Below the pieces are notes generated by a model. That model searched no databases. It saw only the letters and a list, made by a program, of their open reading frames with translations, and was not told where the DNA came from. Source: Curtobacterium sp. MCBA15_001 (lineage in GTDB: Bacteria; Actinomycetota; Actinomycetes; Actinomycetales; Microbacteriaceae). From it: a stretch of 56,754 nt of DNA. Every line of letters begins with the position of its first letter. Position 1 is the first letter of the stretch. Shown here piece after piece: positions 16,877 through 24,547 of this stretch. The DNA lies in assembly GCF_001864835.1 (NCBI RefSeq), contig NZ_MJGI01000008.1, positions 1-56,754 of the forward strand. Direction: 5' to 3'. Position numbers and translations under genes: made by a program.

Positions 16877-17821
16877 CTACGCGACGGGCTCGGTCACGAA
16901 GTCGATGAGCTCCTCGACGCGTCCGAGCAGCTCCGGCTCGAGGTCCGCGAACGTGCGCACCTGCCCGAGGATGCGCTGCCAGGCCCGGGCGATGTCGGCC
17001 TGCTCGGCGTGCGGCCACCCGAGCGCGGCGCAGATGCCGGCCTTCCACTCGACCGACCGCGGGATGGTCGGCCAGGCCTGCAGTCCCACCCTCGCGGGCT
17101 TCACGGACTGCCACACGTCGACGAACGGGTGCCCCACGACGAGCACGTGCGCACCCCACTTCCCGCGCATCACGGCGTCCGCGAACCGGGACTCCTTCGA
17201 CCCGGGCACCAGGTGGTCCACCAGCACGCCGACCCGACGCGCACGGGAGGGCTGGAAGTCGTCCAACACCGAAGCCAGGTTGTCCACGCCGGAGAGCTCC
17301 TCGACGACGACGCCCTCGACGCGCAGGTCCGCACCCCACACCTTCTCGACGAGTTCGGCGTCGTGCTTGCCCTCGACCATGATCCGCGAGGGCAACGCCA
17401 CGCGTGCGCGCTGGTGCTCGACCGCGAACGACCCGGACGCCGTGCGCAGCCGACCGCCCTGCGAGGCCTGGCGGACCGCCGGGGCTGACCCGGGCCTCCA
17501 GTCCGCGTGGACCGCCGCAGCCGACGCCGCAGCGGCAGACGCAGCCGCGGCAGACCGACCGACCGGTGCCTGCGGCCGACCGAGCGTCACGAGCTCGCCC
17601 TCGAGCAGGAACTGCCCGTCGAACGGGAAGGCCCGGGTGCGGCCCTTCCAGTCCTCGAGGGCGATGGTGCCGGCTTCGAGCCCGACGACCGCGCCGGCCC
17701 AGCCGGACGCCGGGTCCTCGAGCACCATGTCCCGCTCGAGCGGCACCTGCCGCACCTGCTTCACGCCCTTCGCGCGCCAGTCGCCCGAGAGCACGTCGCT
17801 GCCGTACCGGTCCTCGTCCAC
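16877..17821 (-). CDS. DUF3097 family protein
   Basis: A 314-aa actinobacterial protein of unknown function. The family N-terminus is clear (DRYGSDVLSGDWRAKGVKQV, then VLEDPASGWAGAVVGLE). A later domain contains IMVEGKHDAELVEKVWG, which resembles a Toprim fold (EGKHD like the EG..D motif), so a nucleic-acid-related role is possible. An Ala-rich insertion of about 40 residues (SAAAASAAAASAAAVHA) separates the halves and carries a half copy of the dispersed repeat at 17482-17500. The start at GTG 17821 is chosen because TACGCT (17829-17834) lies 7 nt upstream; a GTG at 17827 is too close to it. Confidence 0.82.
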   Translation of the reverse strand: MDEDRYGSDVLSGDWRAKGVKQVRQVPLERDMVLEDPASGWAGAVVGLEAGTIALEDWKGRTRAFPFDGQFLLEGELVTLGRPQAPVGRSAAAASAAAASAAAVHADWRPGSAPAVRQASQGGRLRTASGSFAVEHQRARVALPSRIMVEGKHDAELVEKVWGADLRVEGVVVEELSGVDNLASVLDDFQPSRARRVGVLVDHLVPGSKESRFADAVMRGKWGAHVLVVGHPFVDVWQSVKPARVGLQAWPTIPRSVEWKAGICAALGWPHAEQADIARAWQRILGQVRTFADLEPELLGRVEELIDFVTEPVA

Positions 17822-17828
17822 CCGCACG

Positions 17829-17834
17829 AGCGTA
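17829..17834 (-). promoter_or_regulatory. -10 TACGCT, leaderless DUF3097 start
   Basis: TACGCT on the minus strand ends 7 nt before the GTG at 17821. An overlapping plus-strand TACTGT at 17833-17838 could serve the divergent alcohol dehydrogenase, whose GTG has a GGAAGG ribosome-binding site. Confidence 0.5.
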
Positions 17835-17899
17835 CTGTCGATGCGGCCCCGGACGACGTCGACCGGCCGCTCCCCACCAGCTCAGACGGAAGGCACCCC

Positions 17900-18949
17900 G
17901 TGCGCGCAGCAGTCATCCACGCCCCTCGCGACATCCGCGTCGAGGATCTCGACCACCCCGAACTCATCACCCAGCGCGACGCCGTCGTCAAGGTCGCCGC
18001 GGCGTGCGTCTGCGGCTCGGACCTCTGGCCGTACCGCGGCGTCACCGCGACGAAGCACGCGCACCCGATCGGCCACGAGATGATCGGCGAGGTCACCGCG
18101 GTCGGCAGCGAGGTCACCGGGCTCGCAGTCGGCGACTTCGTGATCTCCCCCTTCACCATGAACGACGGCACCTGCCAGGCCTGCCGCAACGGCATGACGA
18201 CGGGCTGCGAGCACCTGTCCGGGTTCGGCGGCAAGGACGCGTACGGCGACCCGGTCGGCGGTGCCCAGGCCGAGTACGTGCGGGTCCCCGACGCGTCCGC
18301 GACCCTCGTCGTGGTCCCCGGTCCGGTCGACCCGGCGCTGTACCCGTCGCTCCTGACGCTGTCCGACGTCTTCTCGACCGGGCACCACGCCGCCGTGTCG
18401 GCAGCGGTCGGCCCCGGCAAGACCGTGGTCGTCGTGGGTGACGGTGCCGTCGGGCTGTGCGCCGTGCTCGCGGCGAAGCGGCTCGGTGCGGAGCGCATCA
18501 TCGCGATGAGCCGGCACGCCGACCGGCAGGCGCTCGCGCGGGAGTTCGGCGCGACCGACATCGTCGACACGCGCGGCGACGAGGGCGTGCAGGCCGTGCG
18601 GGACCTGCTCGGCGGCGACCTGGCCGACTGCGCGGTCGAGGCCGTCGGCACCGAGGAGAGCATGGACCAGGCCCTGCACGTCGTCCGTGCGGGCGGCAAC
18701 CTCGGCTTCGTCGGGGTGCCGCACGGGGTGCCGACGATCGGGATGCGGTACCTCTTCGACACGAACATCACCGTCGGTGGCGGCATGGCCCCGGCGCGGA
18801 CGTACATCCCGGAGCTGCTGCCCGACGTACTGTCCGGTGCGATCGACCCGGGCCGCGTGTTCGACCTCGAGCTCCCGTTGGACGAGGCCGCCGAGGCGTA
18901 CGCCGCGATGGACGAGCGCCGCGCGATCAAGGTGCTGTTGCGCCCGTAG
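17900..18949 (+). CDS. Zinc-dependent alcohol dehydrogenase (MDR family)
   Basis: A 349-aa medium-chain dehydrogenase. Catalytic-zinc ligands are visible as CVCGSDLW near residue 36 and GHEMIGE near 60; a reduced structural-zinc cluster appears at CQACRNGMTTGCEH (about 93-106). The NAD(P) site is VVVVGDGAVGLCA near 175. The substrate is unknown; alcohols, polyols or aldehydes are possible. The GTG at 17900 follows GGAAGG. Its last codons and 3' flank (18940-18964) recur exactly at 19529-19553, so an insertion appears to have separated the gene from its original terminator. Confidence 0.9.
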   Translation: MRAAVIHAPRDIRVEDLDHPELITQRDAVVKVAAACVCGSDLWPYRGVTATKHAHPIGHEMIGEVTAVGSEVTGLAVGDFVISPFTMNDGTCQACRNGMTTGCEHLSGFGGKDAYGDPVGGAQAEYVRVPDASATLVVVPGPVDPALYPSLLTLSDVFSTGHHAAVSAAVGPGKTVVVVGDGAVGLCAVLAAKRLGAERIIAMSRHADRQALAREFGATDIVDTRGDEGVQAVRDLLGGDLADCAVEAVGTEESMDQALHVVRAGGNLGFVGVPHGVPTIGMRYLFDTNITVGGGMAPARTYIPELLPDVLSGAIDPGRVFDLELPLDEAAEAYAAMDERRAIKVLLRP

Positions 18950-18964
18950 CGCGCGTACCGCGAC
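18940..18964 (+). repeat. Left copy of a 25-bp direct repeat
   Basis: It starts GCGCCCGTAG (last codons and stop of the dehydrogenase) and ends TACCGCGAC. It is identical over 25 bp to 19529-19553; the bases on both sides differ. Confidence 0.95.
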
Positions 18965-18974
18965 ACGACGCATG

Positions 18975-18980
18975 TACGGT
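18975..18980 (+). promoter_or_regulatory. -10 TACGGT, leaderless GNAT start
   Basis: TACGGT ends 6 nt before the ATG at 18987, which selects that start over the in-frame ATG at 18972. The promoter lies inside the candidate cassette. Confidence 0.6.
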
Positions 18981-18986
18981 GACCGC

Positions 18987-19538
18987 ATGGATCTGGAACT
19001 CCACCAGATGGATCTTGCCGATCCGTCACACCGCGCAGTCATCCTCGAGTTCTTGACCACGAACCGGTTCCCGTTCCACGTCGCTTCCGCGCCAGATCGG
19101 GAAGCCGTGCAGCAGCGGATCGACGACGGTGCGTTCTCCTCGCCCGAGCACGCCGTGCTCAGGGTGGACATCGACGGGTCACTCGTCGGCATCGTGGTGC
19201 TCGATGACCTCGACGATGACGCTCCGATGATCGACGTCCGTCTTTCGGAGCGTTCACGCGGACGCGGCATCGGCACGACGCTCGTCCGCGCACTCGCGGA
19301 TCATGTCTTCGCTGCCTCTCCCGACGTCACGCGCATCGAGGCGCAGACGCGTGACGACAACGTCGCCATGCGCAAGGCTCTCCTGCGGAACGGCTGGGTC
19401 CAGGAGGCGCAGTACCGCCGGACCTGGCCAGTCGACGGCCAGGCGTCGAGGGATTCCGTTGCGTACGGGATCCTGCGGGAGGACCACCTCAGTGGGACGA
19501 CGACTCCGTTCTCGTCGGACGATCTCCGGCGCCCGTAG
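18987..19538 (+). CDS. GNAT-family N-acetyltransferase
   Basis: A 183-aa acetyl-CoA-dependent acetyltransferase. The acetyl-CoA-binding motif A reads LSERSRGRGIGTTLVRALADH (about residues 85-105), and motif B includes NVAMRKALLRNGWVQEAQYRR. The acceptor is unknown; amino-group modification of a small molecule, including a toxin or drug, is possible. Codon use is less GC-biased than in neighbours. Its last codons and stop (cgc ccg tag) are part of the right 25-bp repeat and duplicate those of the dehydrogenase upstream. Confidence 0.85.
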   Translation: MDLELHQMDLADPSHRAVILEFLTTNRFPFHVASAPDREAVQQRIDDGAFSSPEHAVLRVDIDGSLVGIVVLDDLDDDAPMIDVRLSERSRGRGIGTTLVRALADHVFAASPDVTRIEAQTRDDNVAMRKALLRNGWVQEAQYRRTWPVDGQASRDSVAYGILREDHLSGTTTPFSSDDLRRP

Positions 19539-19553
19539 CGCGCGTACCGCGAC
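19529..19553 (+). repeat. Right copy of the 25-bp direct repeat
   Basis: It is identical to 18940-18964. It provides the C-terminal codons and stop of the GNAT gene and runs into the first bases of the terminator palindrome. Confidence 0.95.
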
Positions 19554-19598
19554 GGACGGGAGGCACGGCGCCAGCTGGCACCGAGCCTCCCGTCCGTC
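19551..19598 (+). terminator. Complete GACGGACGGGAGGC palindrome hairpin
   Basis: GACGGACGGGAGGC pairs with GCCTCCCGTCCGTC (14 bp). Inner CGG/CCG and GCC/GGC segments follow, with two mismatches and an AGCT loop. It begins 12 nt after the GNAT stop. The same spacing to the shared 25-bp repeat suggests it was originally the dehydrogenase terminator. Confidence 0.8.
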
Positions 19599-19650
19599 GC
19601 GCAGCGCGTCCAACCCGCCACGCGCGTTCCGACCCATCGCACGCGACATG

Positions 19651-19711
19651 GGAGGTCGGACCGCGCGTGGTCGGTCGGAAGTCCCGACCGACCACGCGCG
19701 ATCCGACCTCC
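19651..19711. repeat. 28-bp-arm inverted repeat
   Basis: GGAGGTCGGA-CGCGCGTGGTCGGTCGG (19651-19678) pairs with 19684-19711 around AAGTC, with a single C/A mismatch. Additional TCCGACC/GGTCGG half-sites lie just before it. It sits between two transcription units without a T-tract, so it may be a terminator or a second repeat family. 19539-19824 contains no gene. Confidence 0.8.
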
Positions 19712-19722
19712 TCCGCGCGATA

Positions 19723-19735
19723 CCCCCCCCCCCCC
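19723..19735. other. Run of 13 cytosines
   Basis: An uninterrupted C13 lies about 90 nt upstream of the ROK gene. Such tracts are prone to slipped-strand length change and to sequencing error. Confidence 0.85.
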
Positions 19736-19781
19736 GCTTCCCCGTGTTTCGCGCAGCAGAACGCGTGTTGCAGAATTGTGA

Positions 19782-19807
19782 ACAAACCTTTCAGTAAAGA
19801 AGGTTGT
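19782..19807. promoter_or_regulatory. Imperfect dyad, probable ROK operator
   Basis: ACAAACCTT and AAGGTTGT flank TCAGTAAAG as an interrupted inverted repeat with one unpaired base. It covers the -35 region of the promoter at 19812-19817, where the encoded ROK protein could block transcription. Confidence 0.55.
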
Positions 19808-19811
19808 CCGT

Positions 19812-19817
19812 TACAGT
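19812..19817 (+). promoter_or_regulatory. -10 TACAGT, leaderless ROK start
   Basis: TACAGT ends 7 nt before the ATG at 19825. This supports that start over an in-frame TTG at 19804. Confidence 0.55.
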
Positions 19818-19824
19818 CCTCGAC

Positions 19825-21066
19825 ATGACCACTCCAGGACGCACTCCCGGGCAACCCGGACTGCTGCGCGTCCTCAACGACCGCGCCGCCCTCGGGCTGC
19901 TGCTGGACGACGGGCCGATGACCCGCAACGAGATCGCACAGCGCACCGGGCTGAGCAAGCCCACCGCCGCCGAGATCATCCGCCGGCTCGAAGCCGCCGG
20001 TCTGATCCGCGACGCGGGCACCGACACCCAGCGCGGTCGCCGTGGCCCGAGTGCCCTGGTGTACGAGGCGATCACCGACCGTGACCTCGCCGTCGCGGTG
20101 GACGTGCAGCTGGTCGACGTCCGCTCGACCGTGGTGGACGCCGCGGGCCGCTCGTACCCGGTCGCCGAGCACCGGATGGACCCGGACGAGATGCGCGGTC
20201 CGGGTGAGGACATCATCGCCGGTGCCCTGTCCCGGGCGGCGGCGGCGGCCGGGGTCGATCCGGACCTGGTGACCGCGGTCGCCGTGGGCGTGCAGGCCAG
20301 CGTCGACCACGCGACCGACACGCTCATCTTCACCGACGGCCTGCTCGGCTGGCCGCGGGAACAGGTCTCCGCGACCCTGTCGAGCGCGCTCGGCGTGCAG
20401 GTGGTCGTCGAGAACGACGCGAACCTCGCCGCCATCGCCGAACGGAACATGGGCGCCGGACGCACGCCGCGGTCCTTCGCACTGTTCTGGATGGCAGAGG
20501 GCCTCGGCATGGCCCTCGACCTCGACGGCCGGGTGCACACCGGAGCGTCCGGCGCCGCGGGTGAGATCGGCTACCTGAGCGTGCCCGCCGACGCGCTCCC
20601 CCTCGACCCGACGGTGACGATCGTCGCGGACCTCATCTCCGAGACCGCGATCACGACCCTCGCCGCCGACCACGCGATCACCGCACCGGACGGCAGTGCT
20701 GCCGACTGGCGACAGGTGCTCGCGCTGCTGCCGGGTCTGCCCGACCAGCACCCCTTCACGACCGCTCTCGGCGAGCGCGTGGCGCACAACGTGCTCCCCG
20801 CCCTCGCCGTGGCCGATCCGGAGACGGTCGTCCTGCACGGCCCGACCGGCATCGCGGGCGGTCCCGCCCTGGCCGCTGCCGTCACCGCCTGGCTCCGGAC
20901 CCGCACCCGCTGGTCCACCGCCGTCGTGGCACCCGGCGTCCCCGACACCCCCGTCCTGCACGGCGCACGGCACGTCCTCATCGACGTCGTGCGTTCCGCG
21001 CTCGCGAGCCGACTCGACCGCATCACCGACGATGCGTCCGAGACGGACCCCGCGCAGCGCGCCTGA
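19825..21066 (+). CDS. ROK-family transcriptional regulator
   Basis: A 413-aa regulator. Residues about 30-62 form a winged helix-turn-helix (MTRNEIAQRTGLSKPTAAEI). The remainder has the ROK sugar-kinase fold, with ENDANLAAIAERNMG and a GAAGEIGYL segment. The ATP-binding DxGxT pattern and the Cys-rich zinc motif of true ROK kinases are not seen, which fits a sugar-sensing repressor. It precedes the sugar importer on the same strand and probably autoregulates through the upstream dyad. The 159 bp before the next gene holds a small AGCCCT/AGGGCT hairpin (21108-21124) and no gene. Confidence 0.9.
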   Translation: MTTPGRTPGQPGLLRVLNDRAALGLLLDDGPMTRNEIAQRTGLSKPTAAEIIRRLEAAGLIRDAGTDTQRGRRGPSALVYEAITDRDLAVAVDVQLVDVRSTVVDAAGRSYPVAEHRMDPDEMRGPGEDIIAGALSRAAAAAGVDPDLVTAVAVGVQASVDHATDTLIFTDGLLGWPREQVSATLSSALGVQVVVENDANLAAIAERNMGAGRTPRSFALFWMAEGLGMALDLDGRVHTGASGAAGEIGYLSVPADALPLDPTVTIVADLISETAITTLAADHAITAPDGSAADWRQVLALLPGLPDQHPFTTALGERVAHNVLPALAVADPETVVLHGPTGIAGGPALAAAVTAWLRTRTRWSTAVVAPGVPDTPVLHGARHVLIDVVRSALASRLDRITDDASETDPAQRA

Positions 21067-21225
21067 GCCAGCACCACCACCCGCACCACTCGAGGCACCA
21101 CATCCCCAGCCCTGTCAGAGGGCTCTTCGGCGCGCCCGGAACCAGGACCGCAGACACATGCGATCCCGACTCCGGAACCGGCTCCACCCGGACGCGTCGA
21201 GGCGAGACCAGGAAGCGAGCACCGC

Positions 21226-22581
21226 ATGACCCCGCACCCCGAACCGCAGCGCCGAAGCCACCTCAGGCGCATCATCGCCGCCGCCGCCATCGCGACCACG
21301 GGCGCCCTCGTCGTCGCAGGCTGCAGCTCCGGCAGCAGCGCCGCCTCCGTCGACAAGACCGCCCCGAAGGAACTCAAGGGCACCGTGTCCCTGTGGCACT
21401 TCTTCACCGGCCGCGAAGCCGGTGTCGTCAAGAGCGCCGTCGACGGCTTCGAGAAGGCCAATCCCGGCGTCACCGTCGACATCCACGGCGGGCAGGACGA
21501 CGAGAAGCTGCAGAAGGCGATCTCCTCCGGGCAGAGCATCGACGTCGGGCTGTCCTACTCGACCGCGATCGTCGGCAGCTTCTGCTCGTCCGGCGCCTTC
21601 CGCGACCTGTCGCCGTACATCAAGCGGGACAAGGTGGACCTGTCCGACATCCCGAAGGCCGTGCAGTCGTACACGCAGTACAAGGGCACGCGCTGCACGC
21701 TGCCGGCACTCGCGGACGTCAGCGCACTGATGTACAACAAGCCGGCACTGGCCGCCGCGGGCATCACCACACCGCCGAAGACGCTCGACGAGCTCAAGGC
21801 CGACGGGCTCAAGCTGACGACGTACAACGCGGACGGGTCGATCAAGCAGCTCGGCTTCAACCCGCTCATCGACTTCTACGAGAACTCGCCGGAGCACTGG
21901 GCGCCGATGATCGACGGCACCTGGCTGGACAGCAAGGGCAACAGCGAGATCGGCACCTCGGCGAACTGGAAGAAGCTCATCGCGTGGCAGAAGGGCTTCG
22001 TCGACGCGATCGGCTACGACAAGCTCAAGGCCTTCACGTCGGGCCTCGGCCAGGAGTTCGCCGCCGACAACGCGTTCCAGACCGGCCAGGTCGCGATGCA
22101 GATCGACGGCGAGTACCGCACTGCGTTCATCAAGGACCAGAAGCCAGACCTGGACTACGGCACCGCCCCGACGCCGGTGATGGACGGCGTCGGCAACTAC
22201 GGCTCGACGTACATCGCGGGCAACGTGGCGGGCATCGCGAAGGGCTCGAAGAACCCGGAGCTCGCATGGGCGCTGCTGAAGTACCTGTCGACGAACACCG
22301 ACGCGCAGGTCACGATGGGCAACGGCCTGAAGAACATCCCGACGCTCACCTCGGCGCTCAAGTCCCCCGACCTCGAGGTCGACGCGAACTACAAGACCTT
22401 CGTCGACGTGGCTGGCAACAAGGACACGATGACGTCCCCCGGGACCGCTGACGGCGCCGCGTACATCGGAACGTTCACGAAGTTCTGGCAGGCGTACCAG
22501 GAGAACGGCGGCGACCTCGACGCCAAGCTCAAGCAGCTGGACTCCGACATCGACAACGCGAACCAGCTGGCTGGTCCGTGA
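21226..22581 (+). CDS. Sugar ABC transporter substrate-binding lipoprotein
   Basis: A 451-aa family-1 (MalE-like) binding protein. A signal peptide ends in the lipobox LVVAGC with Cys33 as the lipidation site. The mature protein begins TVSLWHFFTGREA, typical of oligosaccharide binders, and contains ALMYNKPALAAAGITTPPKTLDEL, a signature of the class. The ligand is probably a di- or oligosaccharide, judged from the glycosidase and kinase in the same operon. AGGAAGC provides the ribosome-binding site. Confidence 0.92.
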   Translation: MTPHPEPQRRSHLRRIIAAAAIATTGALVVAGCSSGSSAASVDKTAPKELKGTVSLWHFFTGREAGVVKSAVDGFEKANPGVTVDIHGGQDDEKLQKAISSGQSIDVGLSYSTAIVGSFCSSGAFRDLSPYIKRDKVDLSDIPKAVQSYTQYKGTRCTLPALADVSALMYNKPALAAAGITTPPKTLDELKADGLKLTTYNADGSIKQLGFNPLIDFYENSPEHWAPMIDGTWLDSKGNSEIGTSANWKKLIAWQKGFVDAIGYDKLKAFTSGLGQEFAADNAFQTGQVAMQIDGEYRTAFIKDQKPDLDYGTAPTPVMDGVGNYGSTYIAGNVAGIAKGSKNPELAWALLKYLSTNTDAQVTMGNGLKNIPTLTSALKSPDLEVDANYKTFVDVAGNKDTMTSPGTADGAAYIGTFTKFWQAYQENGGDLDAKLKQLDSDIDNANQLAGP

Positions 22582-23624
22582 TGAGCGTCACGACCAAGAC
22601 CGCCGGACGGGAGGCTCGGCCCGGCCGCGCCTCCCGGCCGGCGGGCCCGACGGGGTCGGGTCCACTGCCCCCCGCGCCTGGGCGCCGCCGGCGTCGCTCC
22701 GCCGAGTCCCGGCGGCGCCTGGTCGCGCTGACGATGCTCGCACCGGCCCTGGTGGGCCTGGTGGTCTTCTTCGCCTACCCGCTCGTCGCGAGCATCTTCT
22801 ACTCGTTCACGCGCTACAACCAGCTGCAGGAACCGCAGTTCGTCGGCCTGCTGAACTACCGGTTCCTGTTCACGCAGGACCCGCAGATCTGGCCGGCCGT
22901 CGTCAACACGGCCTGGTTCGTCGTCATCCTGGTGCCCGTCCGGATCGTCTGCGGGCTGCTCGTGGCGGGGCTGCTGTCACGGGCTCGTACCGCGACCGGG
23001 TTCTGGCGGACGCTGTTCTACCTGCCCGCCCTGGTCCCGCCGGTGGCGAGCGTCGTCGCCTTCGTGTTCCTGTTCAACCCGGGCACCGGCCCCGTCAACC
23101 AGATCCTCAGGGTGTTCGGGATCGACGGGCCGCTGTGGTTCAACGACCCGGCGTGGTCGAAGCCGTCGCTCGTGATCATGGGCGTCTGGGTGATGGGCGA
23201 CATCATGATCATCTTCCTGGCGTCACTGCTCGACGTGCCGCGCGACCTGTACGAGGCCGCGTCGCTCGACGGGGCGAACGGCGTCCAGCAGGTACGGCAC
23301 ATCACCCTGCCGACGATCGCGCCGGTCATCGGCTTCGCGGCCGTCACGGGGGTGATCGCGGCCCTGCAGTACTTCACCGAGGCCGCCGTCGCCTCGGGGG
23401 TCGCATCCGGCAAGGCGACGATCGGCGGTGGGACGGCAGCACAGCTCGGGTACCCGGGCACCTCGCTGCTGACCTACACCGAGCTGCTCTACCAGCACGG
23501 TTTCGCGAACTTCCAGTTCGGGTACGCGTCCGCGATGGCCGTGGTGCTGTTCGTCGTCACCGCGATCGTGCTCGTGTTCACCATGCGACGAATTTCCGTA
23601 TTCAGGCCGGAGGCCGACCAATGA
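22581..23624 (+). CDS. Sugar ABC transporter permease (MalF-like)
   Basis: A 347-aa permease with six predicted helices and the EAA loop LYEAASLDGANGVQQVRHITLP. The ATG overlaps the preceding stop by one base (TGATG), so translation is coupled; a GTG at 22578 is an alternative. The first 45 residues are a basic, Pro/Gly/Arg-rich cytoplasmic extension (GREARPGRASRPAGPTGSG) partly encoded by the palindrome at 22603-22642. Confidence 0.9.
   Translation: MSVTTKTAGREARPGRASRPAGPTGSGPLPPAPGRRRRRSAESRRRLVALTMLAPALVGLVVFFAYPLVASIFYSFTRYNQLQEPQFVGLLNYRFLFTQDPQIWPAVVNTAWFVVILVPVRIVCGLLVAGLLSRARTATGFWRTLFYLPALVPPVASVVAFVFLFNPGTGPVNQILRVFGIDGPLWFNDPAWSKPSLVIMGVWVMGDIMIIFLASLLDVPRDLYEAASLDGANGVQQVRHITLPTIAPVIGFAAVTGVIAALQYFTEAAVASGVASGKATIGGGTAAQLGYPGTSLLTYTELLYQHGFANFQFGYASAMAVVLFVVTAIVLVFTMRRISVFRPEADQ
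22603..22642. repeat. Translated copy of the GGGAGGC palindrome
   Basis: CCGGACGGGAGGC and GCCTCCCGGCCGG pair (GGGAGGC 22609-22615 with GCCTCCC 22629-22635). The copy encodes part of the disordered N-terminus of the MalF-like permease. Confidence 0.7.
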
Positions 23625-23649
23625 ACACTGCCCGGCCGGAGGAGTCCTG

Positions 23650-24540
23650 ATGACCGCCGTCTCCCAGTCGCCGCTCGCCCGCGCACCCCGCGGCGCGGCG
23701 CCACGCACGGGCAAGCCCCGTCGGAGCCTGCTCCTCTGGATCGCCGAGCACGCCGCACTCGTGGCACTCGGGGTCCTGACGCTCGCACCGATCGTGTTCG
23801 TCGTCCTGACCTCGCTGATGTCGAGCAACCAGGCCCTGACGGCGTCGATCATCCCGGCGCCGTTCGACTTCTCGAACTACGCCCGGGTGTTCGACGAGCT
23901 GCCCCTGGCGCAGTGGTTCGGCAACTCGGCGATGTACGCCGTGCTCGCCACCGCGTTCATGCTCCTGAGCTCGGTGCCGGCCGCCTACGCCCTGGCGCAG
24001 ATCAAGTTCAAGGGCGCGAACCTCGTCTTCACGGTGATCATCGTGGCGATGCTCCTGCCCCCGCAGGTCACCGCGGTGCCGGTCTACGTGATGTGGTCGC
24101 ACCTGCACCTGACCGGCACGCTCTGGCCGCTGATCCTGCCGAACCTGCTGGGGGACGCGTTCAGCATCTTCCTGCTCCGGCAGTTCTTCATGACGATCCC
24201 CAAGGAGTACGGCGACGCCGCCCGGATGGACGGCTGCAGCGAGTGGGGCGTCCTGATGCGGGTCGTCGTGCCGATGGCCCGCCCGGGCATCGCCTCCGCG
24301 GCGATCTTCATGTTCTTCAACTCGTGGAACGACTACTACGGCCCGCTCCTCTACGCGTCCGAGAACCAGGCCGCCTGGCCGGTCGCGTACGGGCTCGCGA
24401 CGTTCCGCGGCCAACACGGCACCGACTGGTCGATGACGATGGCGATGACCGTCGTCGTCATGGTCCCCGTCGTCGTCATCTTCTTCTTCGCACAGAAGGC
24501 ATTCGTCGAGGGCATCGCGCTCACCGGCGTGAAGGGATAG
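23650..24540 (+). CDS. Sugar ABC transporter permease (MalG-like)
   Basis: A 296-aa second permease with six helices and the EAA loop EYGDAARMDGCSEWGVLMRVVVP. It forms the channel with the MalF-like subunit. The operon contains no dedicated ATPase, as is common in actinobacterial sugar importers that share one MsiK-type ATPase encoded elsewhere. GGAGG lies just upstream of the ATG. Confidence 0.9.
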   Translation: MTAVSQSPLARAPRGAAPRTGKPRRSLLLWIAEHAALVALGVLTLAPIVFVVLTSLMSSNQALTASIIPAPFDFSNYARVFDELPLAQWFGNSAMYAVLATAFMLLSSVPAAYALAQIKFKGANLVFTVIIVAMLLPPQVTAVPVYVMWSHLHLTGTLWPLILPNLLGDAFSIFLLRQFFMTIPKEYGDAARMDGCSEWGVLMRVVVPMARPGIASAAIFMFFNSWNDYYGPLLYASENQAAWPVAYGLATFRGQHGTDWSMTMAMTVVVMVPVVVIFFFAQKAFVEGIALTGVKG

Positions 24541-24547
24541 CAGCACA

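Larger units (their letters stand above)
18965..19553 (+). mobile_element. Candidate gene-cassette insertion carrying a GNAT gene
   Basis: The 589-bp period between the two 25-bp repeats contains one promoter and one complete gene, and nothing else. Its base composition is lower in GC: I counted 76 of 120 (63%) at 19021-19140 against 46 of 60 (77%) in the dehydrogenase at 18601-18660. No integrase or transposase is present in the window. A non-mobile origin, such as replication slippage or recombination between pre-existing repeats, is also possible. Confidence 0.45.

Noticed and set aside
18940..19553. Insertion sequence with target-site duplication
   Set aside because: No transposase or terminal inverted repeats are present, and 25 bp is long for a target duplication. 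It is retained only as a cassette hypothesis.
20042..20272. Small Arg/Ser/Thr-rich open frames inside the ROK and other genes
   Set aside because: They overlap verified genes in other frames and have the composition of shadow frames in high-GC DNA.
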